DNA of 64,000 nucleotides from Ganoderma boninense (taxonomy: Eukaryota; Basidiomycota; Agaricomycetes; Polyporales; Polyporaceae), in NCBI GenBank assembly GCA_002900995.3, contig CM035304.1:1-64000 (forward strand). Reading direction: 5' to 3'. Below the pieces are notes generated by a model. That model had not been told where the DNA came from, ran no database searches, and was given only the letters and a program-made list of their open reading frames with translations. The number at the start of each line of letters is the position of its first letter. The stretch's first letter is position 1. Made by a program: the position numbers and the translations under genes. Below are positions 46,189-57,597 of the stretch, piece by piece.

Positions 46189-46545
46189 TTGCGGTGTCCC
46201 TCTACCCCTACGCTGAAGCGGGCTATACCGCGCTGGAATAGACTTCGCGCCAACGCTCGAGGCAACGCTCTGTGTCTGGCCGATGGCAAATCTGTCCGAC
46301 ATACGATACGCCAAAAATCCCATCCTTCGTCTATTTGGGGCGTTCTCTTCTGTAGTCCAGCGCCATGCCAGCGTCGGCGGTACTCGATTCATCCCCTAGC
46401 TCGACCTTCTCGGCCTCTAGTGCGCATATATCTACCCTGGGCAACGAGCCGTGGCCAGGCAACTCTGCAAGTTCTGCTTTTCCTCCCTTGTTGCTCTCAC
46501 TTTATATCTATATCACTCGGTTCACCTCCAAAGCGAAGACCTAGC
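46189..46545 (+). repeat. Orphan copy of the promoter of the secreted Ser/Thr-rich protein gene
   Basis: The segment matches the minus strand of about 36735-36420: both contain GGAATAGACTTCGCGCCAAC, GCCGATGGCAAATC/GCCGACGACAAATC, CCAGCGCCATGCCAGCG and TATATCTACCCTGGGCAAC. Both end near a TATA-like CTTTATAT (46500) followed by ATCACTC. At 36.4 kb this leads into the signal-peptide exon. Here no equivalent coding exon follows. It sits between CFEM B and PPxY B, where the other arm of the duplication has no counterpart, so it was inserted or transferred separately. Confidence 0.65.
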
Positions 46546-47221
46546 TCTATGCAAGGGTGGAATGAAGAGGCTGAGACGGGTGAGATCTTGACAGCCTCGC
46601 GGGCCTGAGAGAAGGGAGAGGAGCATTCAATACCGCTTGACGCTTTTCTTCACAGCATAACGCAGCCCGGACGCTCAGTCGGAGTTGCAGCATGCGTCTG
46701 CCGCGAGTGACTTTGCAGAACTAGCCTCGTGTACGCAAATCTCAGGCACTACACTTGTTCCGTTGTACCACCTCCGCCCCTGGTTGCATTAACTCGAAAT
46801 TTAACCTCGAGAGGGCGACGTACCATACTTGTGGAATGCCATCGCAATTCAAACAAGCCCGGACCCTCGTACACGGGCTCCTGAAGGCGGGAGGTAGCTG
46901 CAGAACATGCGGCATCATAGTGTGCCCGCCAAAATGGTGGAAATGATTGATATCCGATCGACGGGTATGTATGTTGAAGCGATTGCCGTTCGATGCCCAG
47001 AGGGGGCCACTTACACATATAATCGTAAGTAGGTCGACAGGCTTCCGCACCCTCCGAGCTTGAAGTCGCTCTACTTTCCATTTTACCAGGGACCTGTATC
47101 GTCAACGATTCCGCGTGTCTCGAATCACCTCCGTTGCTGCATTCTTCTCGTGAGTCTTCCTGAACCCCTCGTTGCTCTCTAACCTCACAAGTCAACAGAG
47201 ATCACGACCTCTGGATTCAGC

Positions 47222-48800
47222 ATGGTTGCGGAGAGTAGCATCTCGCATGACTCCAAGCGCAGTCAGAACGGGTTCCCCATCGTATCCAATCCTGACGCCG
47301 CAGCTGAACCCGACGAACTTGATGCTGGACCATCCAACGAGCCTCCGCCCCCGACATACGAAGAGGCACTGGCAGTCAGCGCCGCCGAGCCGTCAGCGAG
47401 CGTCGCCGCGCTGACCTCCTCTTCCGGTGCCTTCCCTTTCGCACCAAGGTCGGGTTCAAAATCAAAACCAACTCCTACACCGGCTCCCTGCCAGTGGGAC
47501 GTGATGAGCCAACCTCTAGCCGGCACATCCACGCTGTCTCCGCATGCAACCCCCGCACCGACGGGCTACGACGTATCCGGTGAAGGTCTCTCCTCCCAGG
47601 AGACCAGCCCTGGACGGCATTCATCCATCGCGACCTTCTACGCCCCGTCTCCGCCTAGCAGGAAGCCACGCGCGGACACCCGCCTCGCCCCGTCTTCCGA
47701 GTGCACGGCCTCGTCCAAAGTTGCGGGGAGAACAGCGCGAGCATCGCACGTGCGCCGTCAGCATCCACCACCCACACCCACACGTCGGTCTCGTCCTCCG
47801 ATTGCGACGCTCCGCACGACGCACACACGCAACCGTCCGCGGCAGCGTCGTTCGCGCGCGCCCCGCCCAACGACCTGCCGTACGGGCCCTTCCCGCCCGC
47901 GACGCTGCACGCCCACTCGGACGACCTCGAGGCAGACGGGTTCCCCACGGACCCGCCGACGTGCGCGTGCGCGCCCGCGCCGCATCCGTTCGTCACGCAC
48001 GACGTGAACTAGGAGGACTGGGCGAGCTTCCTGGACGACGTGCGGGGCGCGGGGCGCCTCTCGCCTGTGAACAGAGCGATCGCGGGCGCGGCGCCCATCG
48101 CGGTGCGCGCTGGGATCATCGGAGGTGAGTGTTGAGCGCGGAGGGCGGAGGGATGAGTGAGAGTGTCGCTCACGACTCGGAACTGTGGCATATCTACTCC
48201 TAAGGGATCATCGCGGGCCACGCGCTGCGCGCGCACATGAAGAGCAAGCGCAAGAGCCCCGTCGCGGACGTCGTGGACGAGTGGAACAGGGTGGGTCTGG
48301 ACGGCGGACGTCGTGTGGCTTACATAGTACTGACGGTGCGTCCCGCGAGCAGAAGTTCTTCCACCCGCGCTGCATGGACGCCGTGCTCGCGCAAGGGGCG
48401 ATCGCGTACACGGGCCCCTGGGGAGGCCGCGCCTGCAGATATGGACATGGCGATGACGCGGCGCGCGAACGCGAAGGACAACGCGATGTGGAAGCGTGTC
48501 AAGGCGTTCGTGAACGCGTCCGACGAGGACGACGACGAGGATGACGATGAGGACGACGACGAGGATGACGACGTGGACGACGACAACGACGACGGCGATG
48601 ACGACGACGACGGCGCGCGCGAGAGCCTAGGGGTGGCCGAGGCGGACCCTGCGGGACAACAACGAGGCCCCACCAGCAAGAGGAGGAGGAGAAGGAGGAG
48701 GAGGCCTGAACGGAGCAGGATTGCGCTGTCGCGCGCCTTGAAGGCGGCGGCGGGGAAGAGGTGGCGGCTCGTCGTTTCGTACCATCCGCCTGTGCTCTGA
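47222..48800 (+). pseudogene. PPxY-motif protein B, disabled copy
   Basis: This is a duplicate of the gene at 40180-41585 in opposite orientation. It starts MVAESSISHDSKRSQNGFPI and keeps EPPPPTYEEAL. A frame change near 47700 is needed to continue into ARAPPNDLPYGPFPPATLHA. Then, after FVTHDVN, a TAG at 48010-48012 stands where copy A has GAG (EEDWASFLDDVRG), a single-base nonsense change. Downstream sequence remains readable: KSKRKSPVADVVDEWNR, KFFHPRCMDAVLAQG, an Asp/Glu run of about 30 residues (48518-48620), an Arg-rich run (RRRRRRRRPERSR), and the end WRLVVSYHPPVL with stop at 48798-48800. The combination of frameshift and nonsense codon makes a full product unlikely. Confidence 0.7.
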
Positions 48801-48941
48801 GCTACGAGAGCAAGCACTCGGGATACATACAATGAAGTTGCCGCTGTCGATTGGGTTCGACTCGCGTGCACCGCGAAGCGCCACATCCCTGCTCTAGGTC
48901 TCTCATGGCATGCTGTTGGCGACGACCTCGATCTATCATCT

Positions 48942-51752
48942 CTATTCCTTCGAGGCTTTAGCTTTAGGAACTGTAACGGACAACGACGAATCAGATATAA
49001 CCCGGCGACAAGCAAAACACGGCTCCAGAACATACCTGGAGGTCTATCGACGAACTCCTCTCGGAGGTACCACGCCCCTGAATCACCCAAGTCAACTTCG
49101 TACTACGAATATATAGAAAACGACATGTGGACGTACTGTCGCCATTCTCGTCCTTCTCGTCCCACGTCTGACCGTCCCCGAGCCAGTACAGTGAGTTCTC
49201 CTCAGGGTCGGCGCGCTCGTACTCGTAGTCCTCCCAGCGCGGATGCTGCAGCGCCTTGACGGCGTGCAGATTCGAGCCTGTACGCGCCGTCAGAATACAT
49301 CAACGCGCATATACAGGGGGCACAAGTGGGTACGAACCGGGCCACAAGCCGATGATCCTGCCCTCCTCCTTGCCCAGCTTGTACCACGAGCGGCAGTTCG
49401 CGCTATACACCGACTGTAAAGAGATCAGTAAGGACACACCCTCCGCCAGGAACCCACTCGCGCGCACCTGCGGGAAGTAGCTCTGCCAGACCGCCGTTTC
49501 CGTTAGCATACACGAATCAATAACATTCCGATCACACGACGGACCTCCATGTACTTGTCGAAGTCCCGCACAGCACTGCGCTTGACCTCCATGCTCTTGA
49601 TGCGCTCGCGCTGCATCTTCGCGGTCGCCTGCACGGCGTAGCCGACCGCGGTCTCGAGGATGGGGAAGAGGACGCCCGCGCCGACGAAGGAATTGGGGCC
49701 GAGCGACATGAACATGTTCGGGAAGCCGTCGACGCACACGGACATGTAGCTGGTCGGGTGCGGGCTCCATTTCGCGTTCAGGTCGACGCCGTCGCGCCCG
49801 AGGATCTGGAAGGGGAGCTGCCAGGACGTGTCGTAGCCTGCATTCAGCGCATGCAGTCAGTGATGCAGATACTGATGCATGCCATGCGAGGGTGGGGAAG
49901 GGGACAACATACCGGTGGCGCAGAAGACGAGGTCGAGGTCTTTGGTTTGGCCGTCTGCCGTCTCGATCCCGGTCTTGGTGAACCTCTTGATCGGGCTGGA
50001 CACGAAGTCGACCTGGGATACGTAAACAAATGAGCGCATATACGAATGTATGCGGTGAGATTCGAACTGACGTGGGGGAGGCAGAGAGCCTCGAGGTAGC
50101 CAGGGCCCGGCGTCAGCCGACGACACGAGACTGGGAATCCCGGGATCACTAAGTAACGACGAAGACGTCAGCGTACCGCAATGCGATGCAGCGAGGTGGA
50201 TAGTACTGGAACTGGCGACAGACGTACGTTTCTCGGCGATGTGGGGCCGCGCCGCCAGCTTGTCCTCCATGATCTTCCGGAACAACTTCTGGAAGTCGCT
50301 CTGCATCGTGCTGTCTCGCTGCGTGAACGCATGCGTCGACTATATGCGCGCCAATAACCCGAAAAAAGTGAGCAAGGACACACGGGAGCGAAACCCGGAC
50401 GGAAACCGCTCACGTTCAGCGAGTTCTCGAGCATGTGCCGGACGCGGTCGAAGTACTCGCGGTCGTTCTTGAATCGCTCTACCTCCTCGGGCCGCAGCGT
50501 CACTGGTCGCCAGTCGTGCGTAGCACGGTCAGCCGGTCAGCCTTATGTATGCGGTACAGGCGTGGGCGTAGACTCACAGTCGTCCTCAGCGGTGGTGCGC
50601 CCGAGCAGTTCCTGGACCATGTCCATCAAGAACGGCGGCGTCTGCCACGTCTGCCCGCGCACGTAGTTCGCGAGGCTCGCGACGTGCGGCGCGAGCGCTG
50701 ACACCACCTGGATCGCCGTCGAGCCCTGCGTATATGCATGTATGCGCGTCAGAAGACCCACTCATGTATGCTAAAACGAAACAATGGCGACTTACCGAGC
50801 CGATGACACCGACGCGCTTGTCCTTCCACCGCTCCAGGTCGCTCTCCCACGTCCGTCCCGTGGGCTTGTACCCGGCCGTGTGATGCAGCTCGCCCGTGTA
50901 CTCGTTCAGCCCGGGGATTTCGGGCATCTTCCAGCGTGTGAGCGCACCGAACGCCGTCACCAGCACGTCCGCGACGTCCTCGAACTCTTCCTGCGTCTCC
51001 GTCCGGCGGACCCGGACGTGCCACTTGCCGGTGGGCTCGTCGTACCGTGCGTGGATGACCTCGTGCGAGAGCTTGATGTAGCGCATGAGCTCGTACTTGT
51101 CGACGACGTCCTGGAGGTGCGCTTGGATCTCGTGCCCGGGGGAGTAGAAGGCGGACCAGTCGCGCTGTATGGGAAGCGGGGGGGTTAGCGGGTTTGAAGG
51201 CAGCGACAGAGGGGGCGGAGACGGATGTACCCCTACTCACCTTGCCCTCGAACGAGAACTGGTACTGTGGAAACCATGAGTGGAGGGACGCATACAGTCA
51301 GAAATCACGACGTACGCAGTGAGCCGGGACGTCGCAGGCTACCCCCCTTGGCGTCCGTACCGCGGGTGAGCATGGTCTGAAGACGACTATGCGGAGCAGG
51401 CGCATACAGTCGACTTACGGGTATCTGTTGTTGTACCACGTCCCGCCGATCCCCGCGCTCTTCTCGTAGATGGCCAGGTCGACGTTCGGGATCTTCTGCG
51501 GGAATCTGAGATCCCACTCAGCATTCAGCACGTCAAGACGCGAGACCGACGAGAGTGTCGCCTCGACCACATGGCAGACACACACCTGATGCCGGCGAGG
51601 ATACCGCTGAAACCGGCCCCGATGACAATGACCTTGATGGGCTTGTACTCGTCAATTGAGAAGCTGCCGAGCGTGAACCGCCCATCGTCCTGAGGCTCGG
51701 GGGTCTGGGCCTTGACGCTGGGGGGGATGCGAGAGAATCCGCCGCCGGGCAT
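48942..51752 (-). CDS. Baeyer-Villiger type flavin monooxygenase B
   Basis: This is nearly the same gene as copy C (58765-61601), inverted. From ATG 51752 it reads MPGGGFSRIPPSVKAQ, then the FAD site KVIVIGAGFSGILAGIR. The middle has HEVIHARYDEPTGKWHVRVR, the BVMO-fingerprint region EYTGELHHTAGYKPTGRTWE and the NADPH site RVGVIGS-GSTAIQVVSAL. The C-terminal part reads PTSYMSVCVDGFPNMFMSLG and ends VPKAKASKE, stop 48942-48944. Exon-intron structure equals copy C, including the 15-nt SYFPQ exon near 49480. I saw no disabling change. Compared with copy C, small differences include VKAQTPEPQDDGR for VKAQGPQEDGR. Its promoter is interrupted 80 bp upstream of the start by the MITE at 51832-52274, so expression may differ from copy C. 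Confidence 0.85.
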
Positions 51753-51831
51753 GGTGGTTGGTGTACGGTTGAGGGCTGTGGATGGGGGCTGGATGGTAGT
51801 GGGGCGAGCTGATAGCGTGGAAGAGGCGATT

Positions 51832-52274
51832 TTACAGCGACTTTCATATTGATGCGGAAAACGCATTTTCGTGCGAGCCAGCGTCTCAAGGGCGCTCCTA
51901 GAGACGCCAGACAATCACGAGACCGGAACCCGGTACGGGGTGACGAGTTACTGTGTTATGTGATGAATGTGACTAACACCTCCAAGCTCTTAATCCAAAT
52001 GTTCCGATGTTTTGTGCAAGGATGTATATTCCATTTGAGACCCAATATTGCACAGGAATACAATGAGAGTTTTGTTGTCCCGTTTATAGGGATGAATTCG
52101 ACACAGAACTGCGAATACGGTGCATTTCTGCCCATTCCGTGACAGAGTGACTTCTCGGTTAACCGGCTGCATCTTGGTCCCCGCCATCCCGGCACAGCTC
52201 GGGTCCCTGAGCGCCCTTGAGACGCTGGCTCGCACGAAAATGCGTTTTCCGCATCAATATGAAAGTCGCTGTAA
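51832..52274. mobile_element. Tc1/mariner-like MITE in the promoter of monooxygenase B
   Basis: Terminal inverted repeats of about 66 bp (51832-51897 and 52209-52274) match almost perfectly. The outer ends read TA-CAGCGACTTTC... and ...GAAAGTCGCTG-TA, so the element is bounded by TA dinucleotides as expected for a TA target-site duplication. The repeats contain an inner mini-palindrome (GCGGAAAACGC). The 310-bp interior has no coding capacity. Copy C of the monooxygenase has no such insertion. Confidence 0.75.
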
Positions 52275-52900
52275 GCGAACGTTGAGCGTTGCACAATTTC
52301 GCTAGCGTCAGCGAAGTTGCAGGGGAGATACAGTGAGGTAGTTCGCTTCCGCGTCATAGGACCGATGTCGCGGTCGGGAGAACGGTTCTCTAGGGCTGCT
52401 CAATTTCTCCAGGTCAGTTCACTTCGAAAGGCCTCCCTCGCCAGACGCCACAATGATGAGCTAGCCGAGCGTGGCTGTTGACGGGGGTGATTCCGCGCTT
52501 ATTCTGGCTCTTGGAGCATGAAAACCTCTCCCCCGACTTCGCTCTGTCCTCCGGACTCCCCACGGCGCATATCGTTCAAAAGGTACGACAGCCTGCTCTT
52601 TCTTTCTTGATTATCACCAAGGCGCGACCGGAGGGGGAGCCTCCACATCGGGAGAACAGGAGCTCGCAGAACGCACTCCGGTCGGCAGATGTCAGAGAGG
52701 CCATCGCCACCATCATGTTAGTCTCATACCAAGACCGTCCGCGTTCCGCGTGGACGGTCTTGTACGAATATACCCACTTTATAGGGACCATGGGGGGTGG
52801 CCCATCCAATACAAATTTGTTATCAGTCCATTAGAATCTGGTTCTAATGGATCAGTTTGACTGTTCTTATCGAATGAAAGCCTGTGCACAGCTTTGCCCC
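52275..52900. other. No gene seen
   Basis: Sequence between the MITE and the PPxY remnant. CAAGACCGTCC at about 52730 and GGACGGTCTTG at about 52752 form a short hairpin (11-bp stem). No supported reading frame is present. Confidence 0.45.
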
Positions 52901-52904
52901 GAGG

Positions 52905-53185
52905 ACGAGGACGAGGATGACGACGAGGACGACGAGGACGGTGATGACAACGACGACGGCGCGCGCGAGAGCCTAGGGGTGGCCGAGGCGGACCCTGCGG
53001 GACAACAACGAGGCCCCACCAGCAAGAGGAGGAGGAGGAGGAGGAGGAGGAGGAGGAGGAGAGGGAGGAGGAGGAGGAGGGGGAGGAGGCCTGAACGGAG
53101 CAGGATTGCGCTGTCGCGCGCCTTGAATGCGGCGGCGGGGAAGAGGTGGCGACTCGTCGTTTCGTACCATCCGCCTGTGCTCTGA
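52905..53185 (+). pseudogene. 3' remnant of a PPxY-motif gene (third copy)
   Basis: The last exon of the PPxY family recurs here: an Asp/Glu run, GARESLGVAEADPAGQQRGP, an Arg run longer than in copy B (GAGGAGG repeats 53023-53085), then RSRIALSRALNAAAGKRW and the end VVSYHPPVL, stop 53183-53185. Everything upstream of the acidic run is absent. It is followed at once by an O-methyltransferase remnant on the other strand, reproducing in mirror image the arrangement at 40.1-40.2 kb. Confidence 0.75.
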
Positions 53186-53209
53186 GCTGCGAGACGCTGC
53201 TGCGTACGT

Positions 53210-53700
53210 ACACTAGTACAGGTGTTTCGTTTTGTCGACGTACCGTTCCGTCCACTCTACGCCGGGACCGCGGTGATTGATGGATGCCCAGAGCCAGCGG
53301 GCCCACGGCACGCCTTTCGCGCGAGATGTTCCAGCCTGCGGTTTGCGCGCGCCCATCCATCTCGCGTTAGGTGCGTGCCTTCGCCCTTGAAGCACGCCAT
53401 CGTCTATGGTTGTCATTCGCGTCAGCTTTCGTGTTGTCTCTCCAGAGGGAGAGTGGCACACCGTTATACGGAGGATACAACCGATCAAACTTGAACTTGC
53501 GTGGCCTATATCCGGAAGGAGCGCGCGGTGAGGTGACCCTTGTGGGGCAAGGAAGCCTGTGTCGGCTCCGCCACAGACTTCATCTCTGCACGCGTATGGG
53601 AGGAGGTCGTCTGCAATGAGGAGTTTTGCATGTGGGGACGAGTCCTGTCTCTCCCCTGCGCTCCATCTGTTTTCTTCAAATGCTGTCAACATTCTTGCGC
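53210..53700 (-). pseudogene. 3' remnant of a third O-methyltransferase gene
   Basis: The minus strand reads HAKLLIADDLLPYACRDEVC, then GADTGFLAPQGSP and LLPDIGHAS, then after an intron-like gap MMACFKG and AGWNISRERRAVGP, matching the last two exons of O-methyltransferase B with frame breaks. The SAM-binding and catalytic parts are missing. Together with the PPxY remnant it marks an incomplete end of the segmental duplication. Confidence 0.7.
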
Positions 53701-54060
53701 CTCCGATTCTGCGGCGGAGGTCGAGGGTTTTTAGATAGCCTGAGTCGAGGGGTGCCCTGCACCTCCGTCATTCATCACGTTGCTTTCTCTCGACACACAC
53801 ATACGCTCTTTTCAGAAGACGGGATGTCGCACTTCTAGCTGCTGCTCGGCACTGCACCATTGTCACGTACCAAACATTGCTCGCGCTCGTTGTCAAGGTG
53901 GTCGCGCTTTGGAACGATTCACTGGTCTCCACGTTGCAGAGATAGACGGCGCGAGCCCGGGTGCTGGGAATGCTACCAGGACGTGTAAAAACATGCTGCA
54001 TTTCAAGGTTTGATGCAGTGCGTATCGCTCGCGAGTACTCCGCAGCCACTCCTCAGGCTT
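53701..54060. other. No gene seen
   Basis: Short intergenic stretch without repeat or coding signal. Confidence 0.4.
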
Positions 54061-55728
54061 TCAAGCTAGAGCTCCCTCTAGGATGCCAGTGAGCCGCTTC
54101 ACCTCCTCGACCGTGTTGTAATGCACGAGCGATATCCGGACGATTCCGTCCTCGACGTCCAGCTTGGGCTGTAGGCCGTCTACGAGTGTGTACGCGTAGA
54201 AGTGCCCGTACCGGATCCCGACCTGCATCGCGACCCAGTACGCACACCCAGATTAGCGTGGACCAGCACGATTATCGAAGGACGTACATTATCTTCCTTG
54301 TCGAACGCCCCGACGACCGCCCTGCTACCCAACGGCCGCTCACCGGCAACGACGAAGCTCACCGTCGGCACCCGCGTCGGGCCCTCTCTCTCGTCCCCAA
54401 CGATCCGTACCCCGCGGTTATATTGTCCTCGAAGGTACCCCAGCAGCTCCGCCAGCAGCGTCCGCTCGTGTCGCGCGATCGCGTCCCACGCGTCTGCCAG
54501 CGTTCCCGAGGGCGTGAGCGACTTGAGGTACGGCACGACGGGCGTGCAGCCCCACGGGAGCTCGTAGCCGGGTCCGCCCGGCTGGAGCTTGTACGGCTTG
54601 TCGTCGATGCGAAGGAAGTGGTGGCCGAGCGAGGTGAGTGACGAGGTGAGCGAGGCCCGGCGCGCGTACAGCACGGAGACGTGCGGGCCGTAGACCTTTC
54701 CGTACACGCGAAAGTCAGCAGGTCAGTGAAGCAGATAAGACGGGGGGAAACGGACCTTATAGAAGGAGAAGTATGCATAGTCGACGTCCCAGGCTTGCGC
54801 ATCGATCCCGCGATGGGGTGCGTACGCGACACAGTCGACGCACACCTCGAGCTTGCGCGCGCCCAACTCTGCTGCACGCGCGCGGATCGCCTTCACGATC
54901 TCCGCGACGGGCACAATCGAACCGAGGATGTTCGAGCACGCGGTGAACGCGACGAGGCGCGTCTGCGCGGTGATGAGCGGGAGTAGCGCGTCGAGCTGGA
55001 GTCCCACGGCGTAGGTGTTGTTCGGGTACGCGGGGAGCTGGGTCGCGCTCCAGAGCTTGGTGGTCGCGCCCCTGCGCGCTGCCAGGCGTTTCCACGGCCC
55101 CGCATTCGCTGCATATTACAAGTAGTGAGCACTAGATCCAGGTCAGAATATCCTGTCCAGTATATCGCAGAGAAAGTCGCGAAACGAATGACAATGCCTC
55201 TACCATCGTTCAACGCGATGCCAATTGTACACGCGATAGGCTTACCGTGAGCCTACATTAGCGCGCGGCATATTACTTGGGTATATATCCCCCTGTAGGC
55301 AGAGTCCGTGCATGTGCGCATATGCACGATGGGGACGAGATGCGAGTGCAAGTGAAGGCGCACGTACACTCGTGTTCGCCCGTGATAACAATCTCCTCAC
55401 CGGCCTGCACGTCCGCTTCGAGTGCTCTTGCGAGATTCTCGACGAGCATCGTCGAGCTGCTCCCGTACGCGACCTCGTCAGTGCTCTCCGCGTTGAACAG
55501 ATCGCGCGCGGCCTCAGCTCCAGCGGCGACGCGGCCCGTGCTGTTCACGGAGACAGAGTAGTCGGCGCCGAGCTGGACATTGGAGTTGAGGAGGTAGTCA
55601 GTCACGGCGTGCGCGGCGGTCGCGAGGCACTGAGAGCCGCCTGCGTTGTCGGCGAAGACATAGCCGGACCTGAGGGCAGGGAAAGCAGCGCGGATGGCGT
55701 CGATGTCGAGCATGGGGGGAGACGACAT
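54061..55728 (-). CDS. Class V aminotransferase / cysteine desulfurase-like enzyme
   Basis: This PLP enzyme of 427 residues has four exons that join in phase: 55728-55368, 55108-54756, 54695-54288 and 54222-54061. It starts MSSPPMLDIDAIRAAFPALR and continues SGYVFADNAGGSQCLATAAH, a glycine-rich opening typical of the cysteine-desulfurase-like (VC1184-type) subfamily. HESNAGPW arises across the first splice junction. The predicted PLP-binding Lys lies in FSFYKVYGPHVSV at the second junction, after CVDCVAYAPHRGIDAQAWDV. The end reads RISLVHYNTVEEVKRLTGIL. No typical mitochondrial presequence is seen. By fold it may transfer amino groups, desulfurise or epimerise; the substrate is unknown. It lies between the two inverted monooxygenase copies. 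Confidence 0.85.
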
Positions 55729-56314
55729 GGTTCGAGCTTCGGGTGACGGTGGAGAGAGGGCAGCTACGGATGAGCGCGAAGGAGAACTCGGAGATGATGG
55801 CCAGGCTCCAGCACGGGCTGAGCGCAGCACCGTGTCGGGGAGATAAGGAGCGTGCGAGGTACGGGGAGATCGATGGTGGCGCGAGGAGCTGAAAATGGTC
55901 AAGAGACATGCAAGGGCTGCTTCGGACGAGGGAGCGGTGCGGGTGTGGGATGGGGCGGGGGAGTGACCGGGACTTATGGGAACGAGGACGGAGTTAGTGC
56001 TCTATGAACGGCTCGAAGAGCAGGTGGTCGCAACTTGAAGTATTTACTGCACTTACATCGCAGTGAGACTGGGGCGGTGGAGACGTCGGGCCGCCACAAG
56101 CCGGCGAGTGGGCGAACGGGAACATTCCCAGCTAAAACCAGAGCAGCAGACCCAGAGGAGCTCGTTAGCAGCGAGGAAAGCTCACGAGGCTTTGAGGGCG
56201 GTGCCCATTGAAGAGGGTCCGACGTTCCTCTTCCCAGTGATCTCATGCGGGTGGGACTAGTGCAACAACGTCAGTTTACGCATTTACTAAACAAGAGATA
56301 AACAGGGGTTCGTA
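55729..56314. other. Promoter region of the aminotransferase gene
   Basis: No gene is supported. The stretch ends at the left terminus of the 1.28-kb inverted-repeat element. Confidence 0.45.
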
Positions 56315-57597
56315 CGCATCAGCAAAATCACACCCCATCTTACCGATCTTAGGAGAACTTACGACTTATAGCTGAACTTAGAACTTAGGAAACCGATCTT
56401 ACAGAAGTACTTAGCCACCGCGACCCATATTATTTCAAGTAACCACTTACTGTTTGTCCGAGATGGCATAGTAAAGTAATTACTCTATTCCCGCAATGCC
56501 TGTTCCATCGTGCACAGTTGAGAAATTCATGAACGATGGCCGCAGCTCAGGCGCCTAGCAAAGTTGATTTTGGGCAAGTCTTCGTGAGCCTGCCCTTAAC
56601 CTGAGCGCTAATATCGTTGGTGACAGCGCGTCGATGTTGGAGCAGGTCTCCTTCGACTTCCTCGTTCCTTCCCTTCTGTCGCTCCATGTTCTTTACTCGG
56701 TAGTCCTGTCTTGCAGTCTATTCTCGTCTTTTTACTCCCTTTGGACACTATCCTTCACTGGCTACTCCCCTCATCCTCACTGGCATCGGGTCGGGCGGAC
56801 TACAACGTGAAAGCCGACATTGGAGCGGAGCGGAAGGGATTCAGATTGGCACCACTCAGGCACCTAGGTGAGTACCGCACTTCTTGGTTCAGAAACAGCG
56901 TATTAGGTGAGCATGGGAGCAGATATGTCTCTAAAAGGTCAGTTTCTGTAAGTCGAACACCTGTATTTTATAAATGAAGGTACGTCCTCAATACTTTCCA
57001 TGTCGATGGCGCCCGCCTGCGGCCCCCACTTCCAGTGCAAGTAAGTGAATGTCTGCAACGCTTCCCGTGGTACATGAGCATCGCAATCCCAAATGGGTGG
57101 CCTGGTGGCGTGCCCACCGGGACCACAGGAGCCAGATCGTGCTCCGCTCCCCTCCCCCGGTGACTGTCTCTTCCTATCTTTCCCCCTCCGTGTCCCCGCC
57201 TTCTTTACGCACTTCGTACACCTCCGTTATTCTCGAGCCCTCCCGTTACTCTGAGAGCGCTGTATGAGTCCTGTAGTGCTGTTAGATTGTTGAGCTGCGT
57301 AAGATATCTATAGTAGCCGAGTACGTAGATCTCCTATGTATTGTATTTGTGCGCAATATATCTATTTTCTGCTATGTTCAGCGCGGTACTGCGAGCTAGG
57401 TTGACATTCTGAGCTGTGTAAGATCTGCATAAGATACCCATAGGATGACCCGTAAGATGCCCTAAGACGCCCCGTCTTACGCGTAAGATAGGTACATAAC
57501 TTACATAAGTTCACCCCGTCTTAGAACTTATGGGGTCTCATAAGTTCTAAGATGACCCCATAAGTTCCATAAGACGGGGTGTGGTTTTGCTGATGCG
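56315..57597. mobile_element. 1.28-kb non-autonomous element with 28-bp terminal inverted repeats
   Basis: The left end (56315-56342) reads CGCATCAGCAAAATCACACC..., and the right end (57570-57597) is its complement with about three mismatches. Subterminal zones on both sides are crowded with AACTTA/TAAGTT and TCTTA/TAAGA words, including GGGGTCTCATAAGTTCTAAG and matching palindromes around 57500-57565, as expected for transposase-binding subterminal repeats. The interior has only short open frames (for example 56711-56977) without recognisable domains. No clear target-site duplication could be read. It stands about 1.17 kb upstream of monooxygenase C. Confidence 0.7.

Noticed and set aside
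47701..48012. A separate small gene starting at 47701
   Set aside because: It is the middle of the disabled PPxY copy B read after a frameshift. Its sequence aligns residue by residue with copy A.
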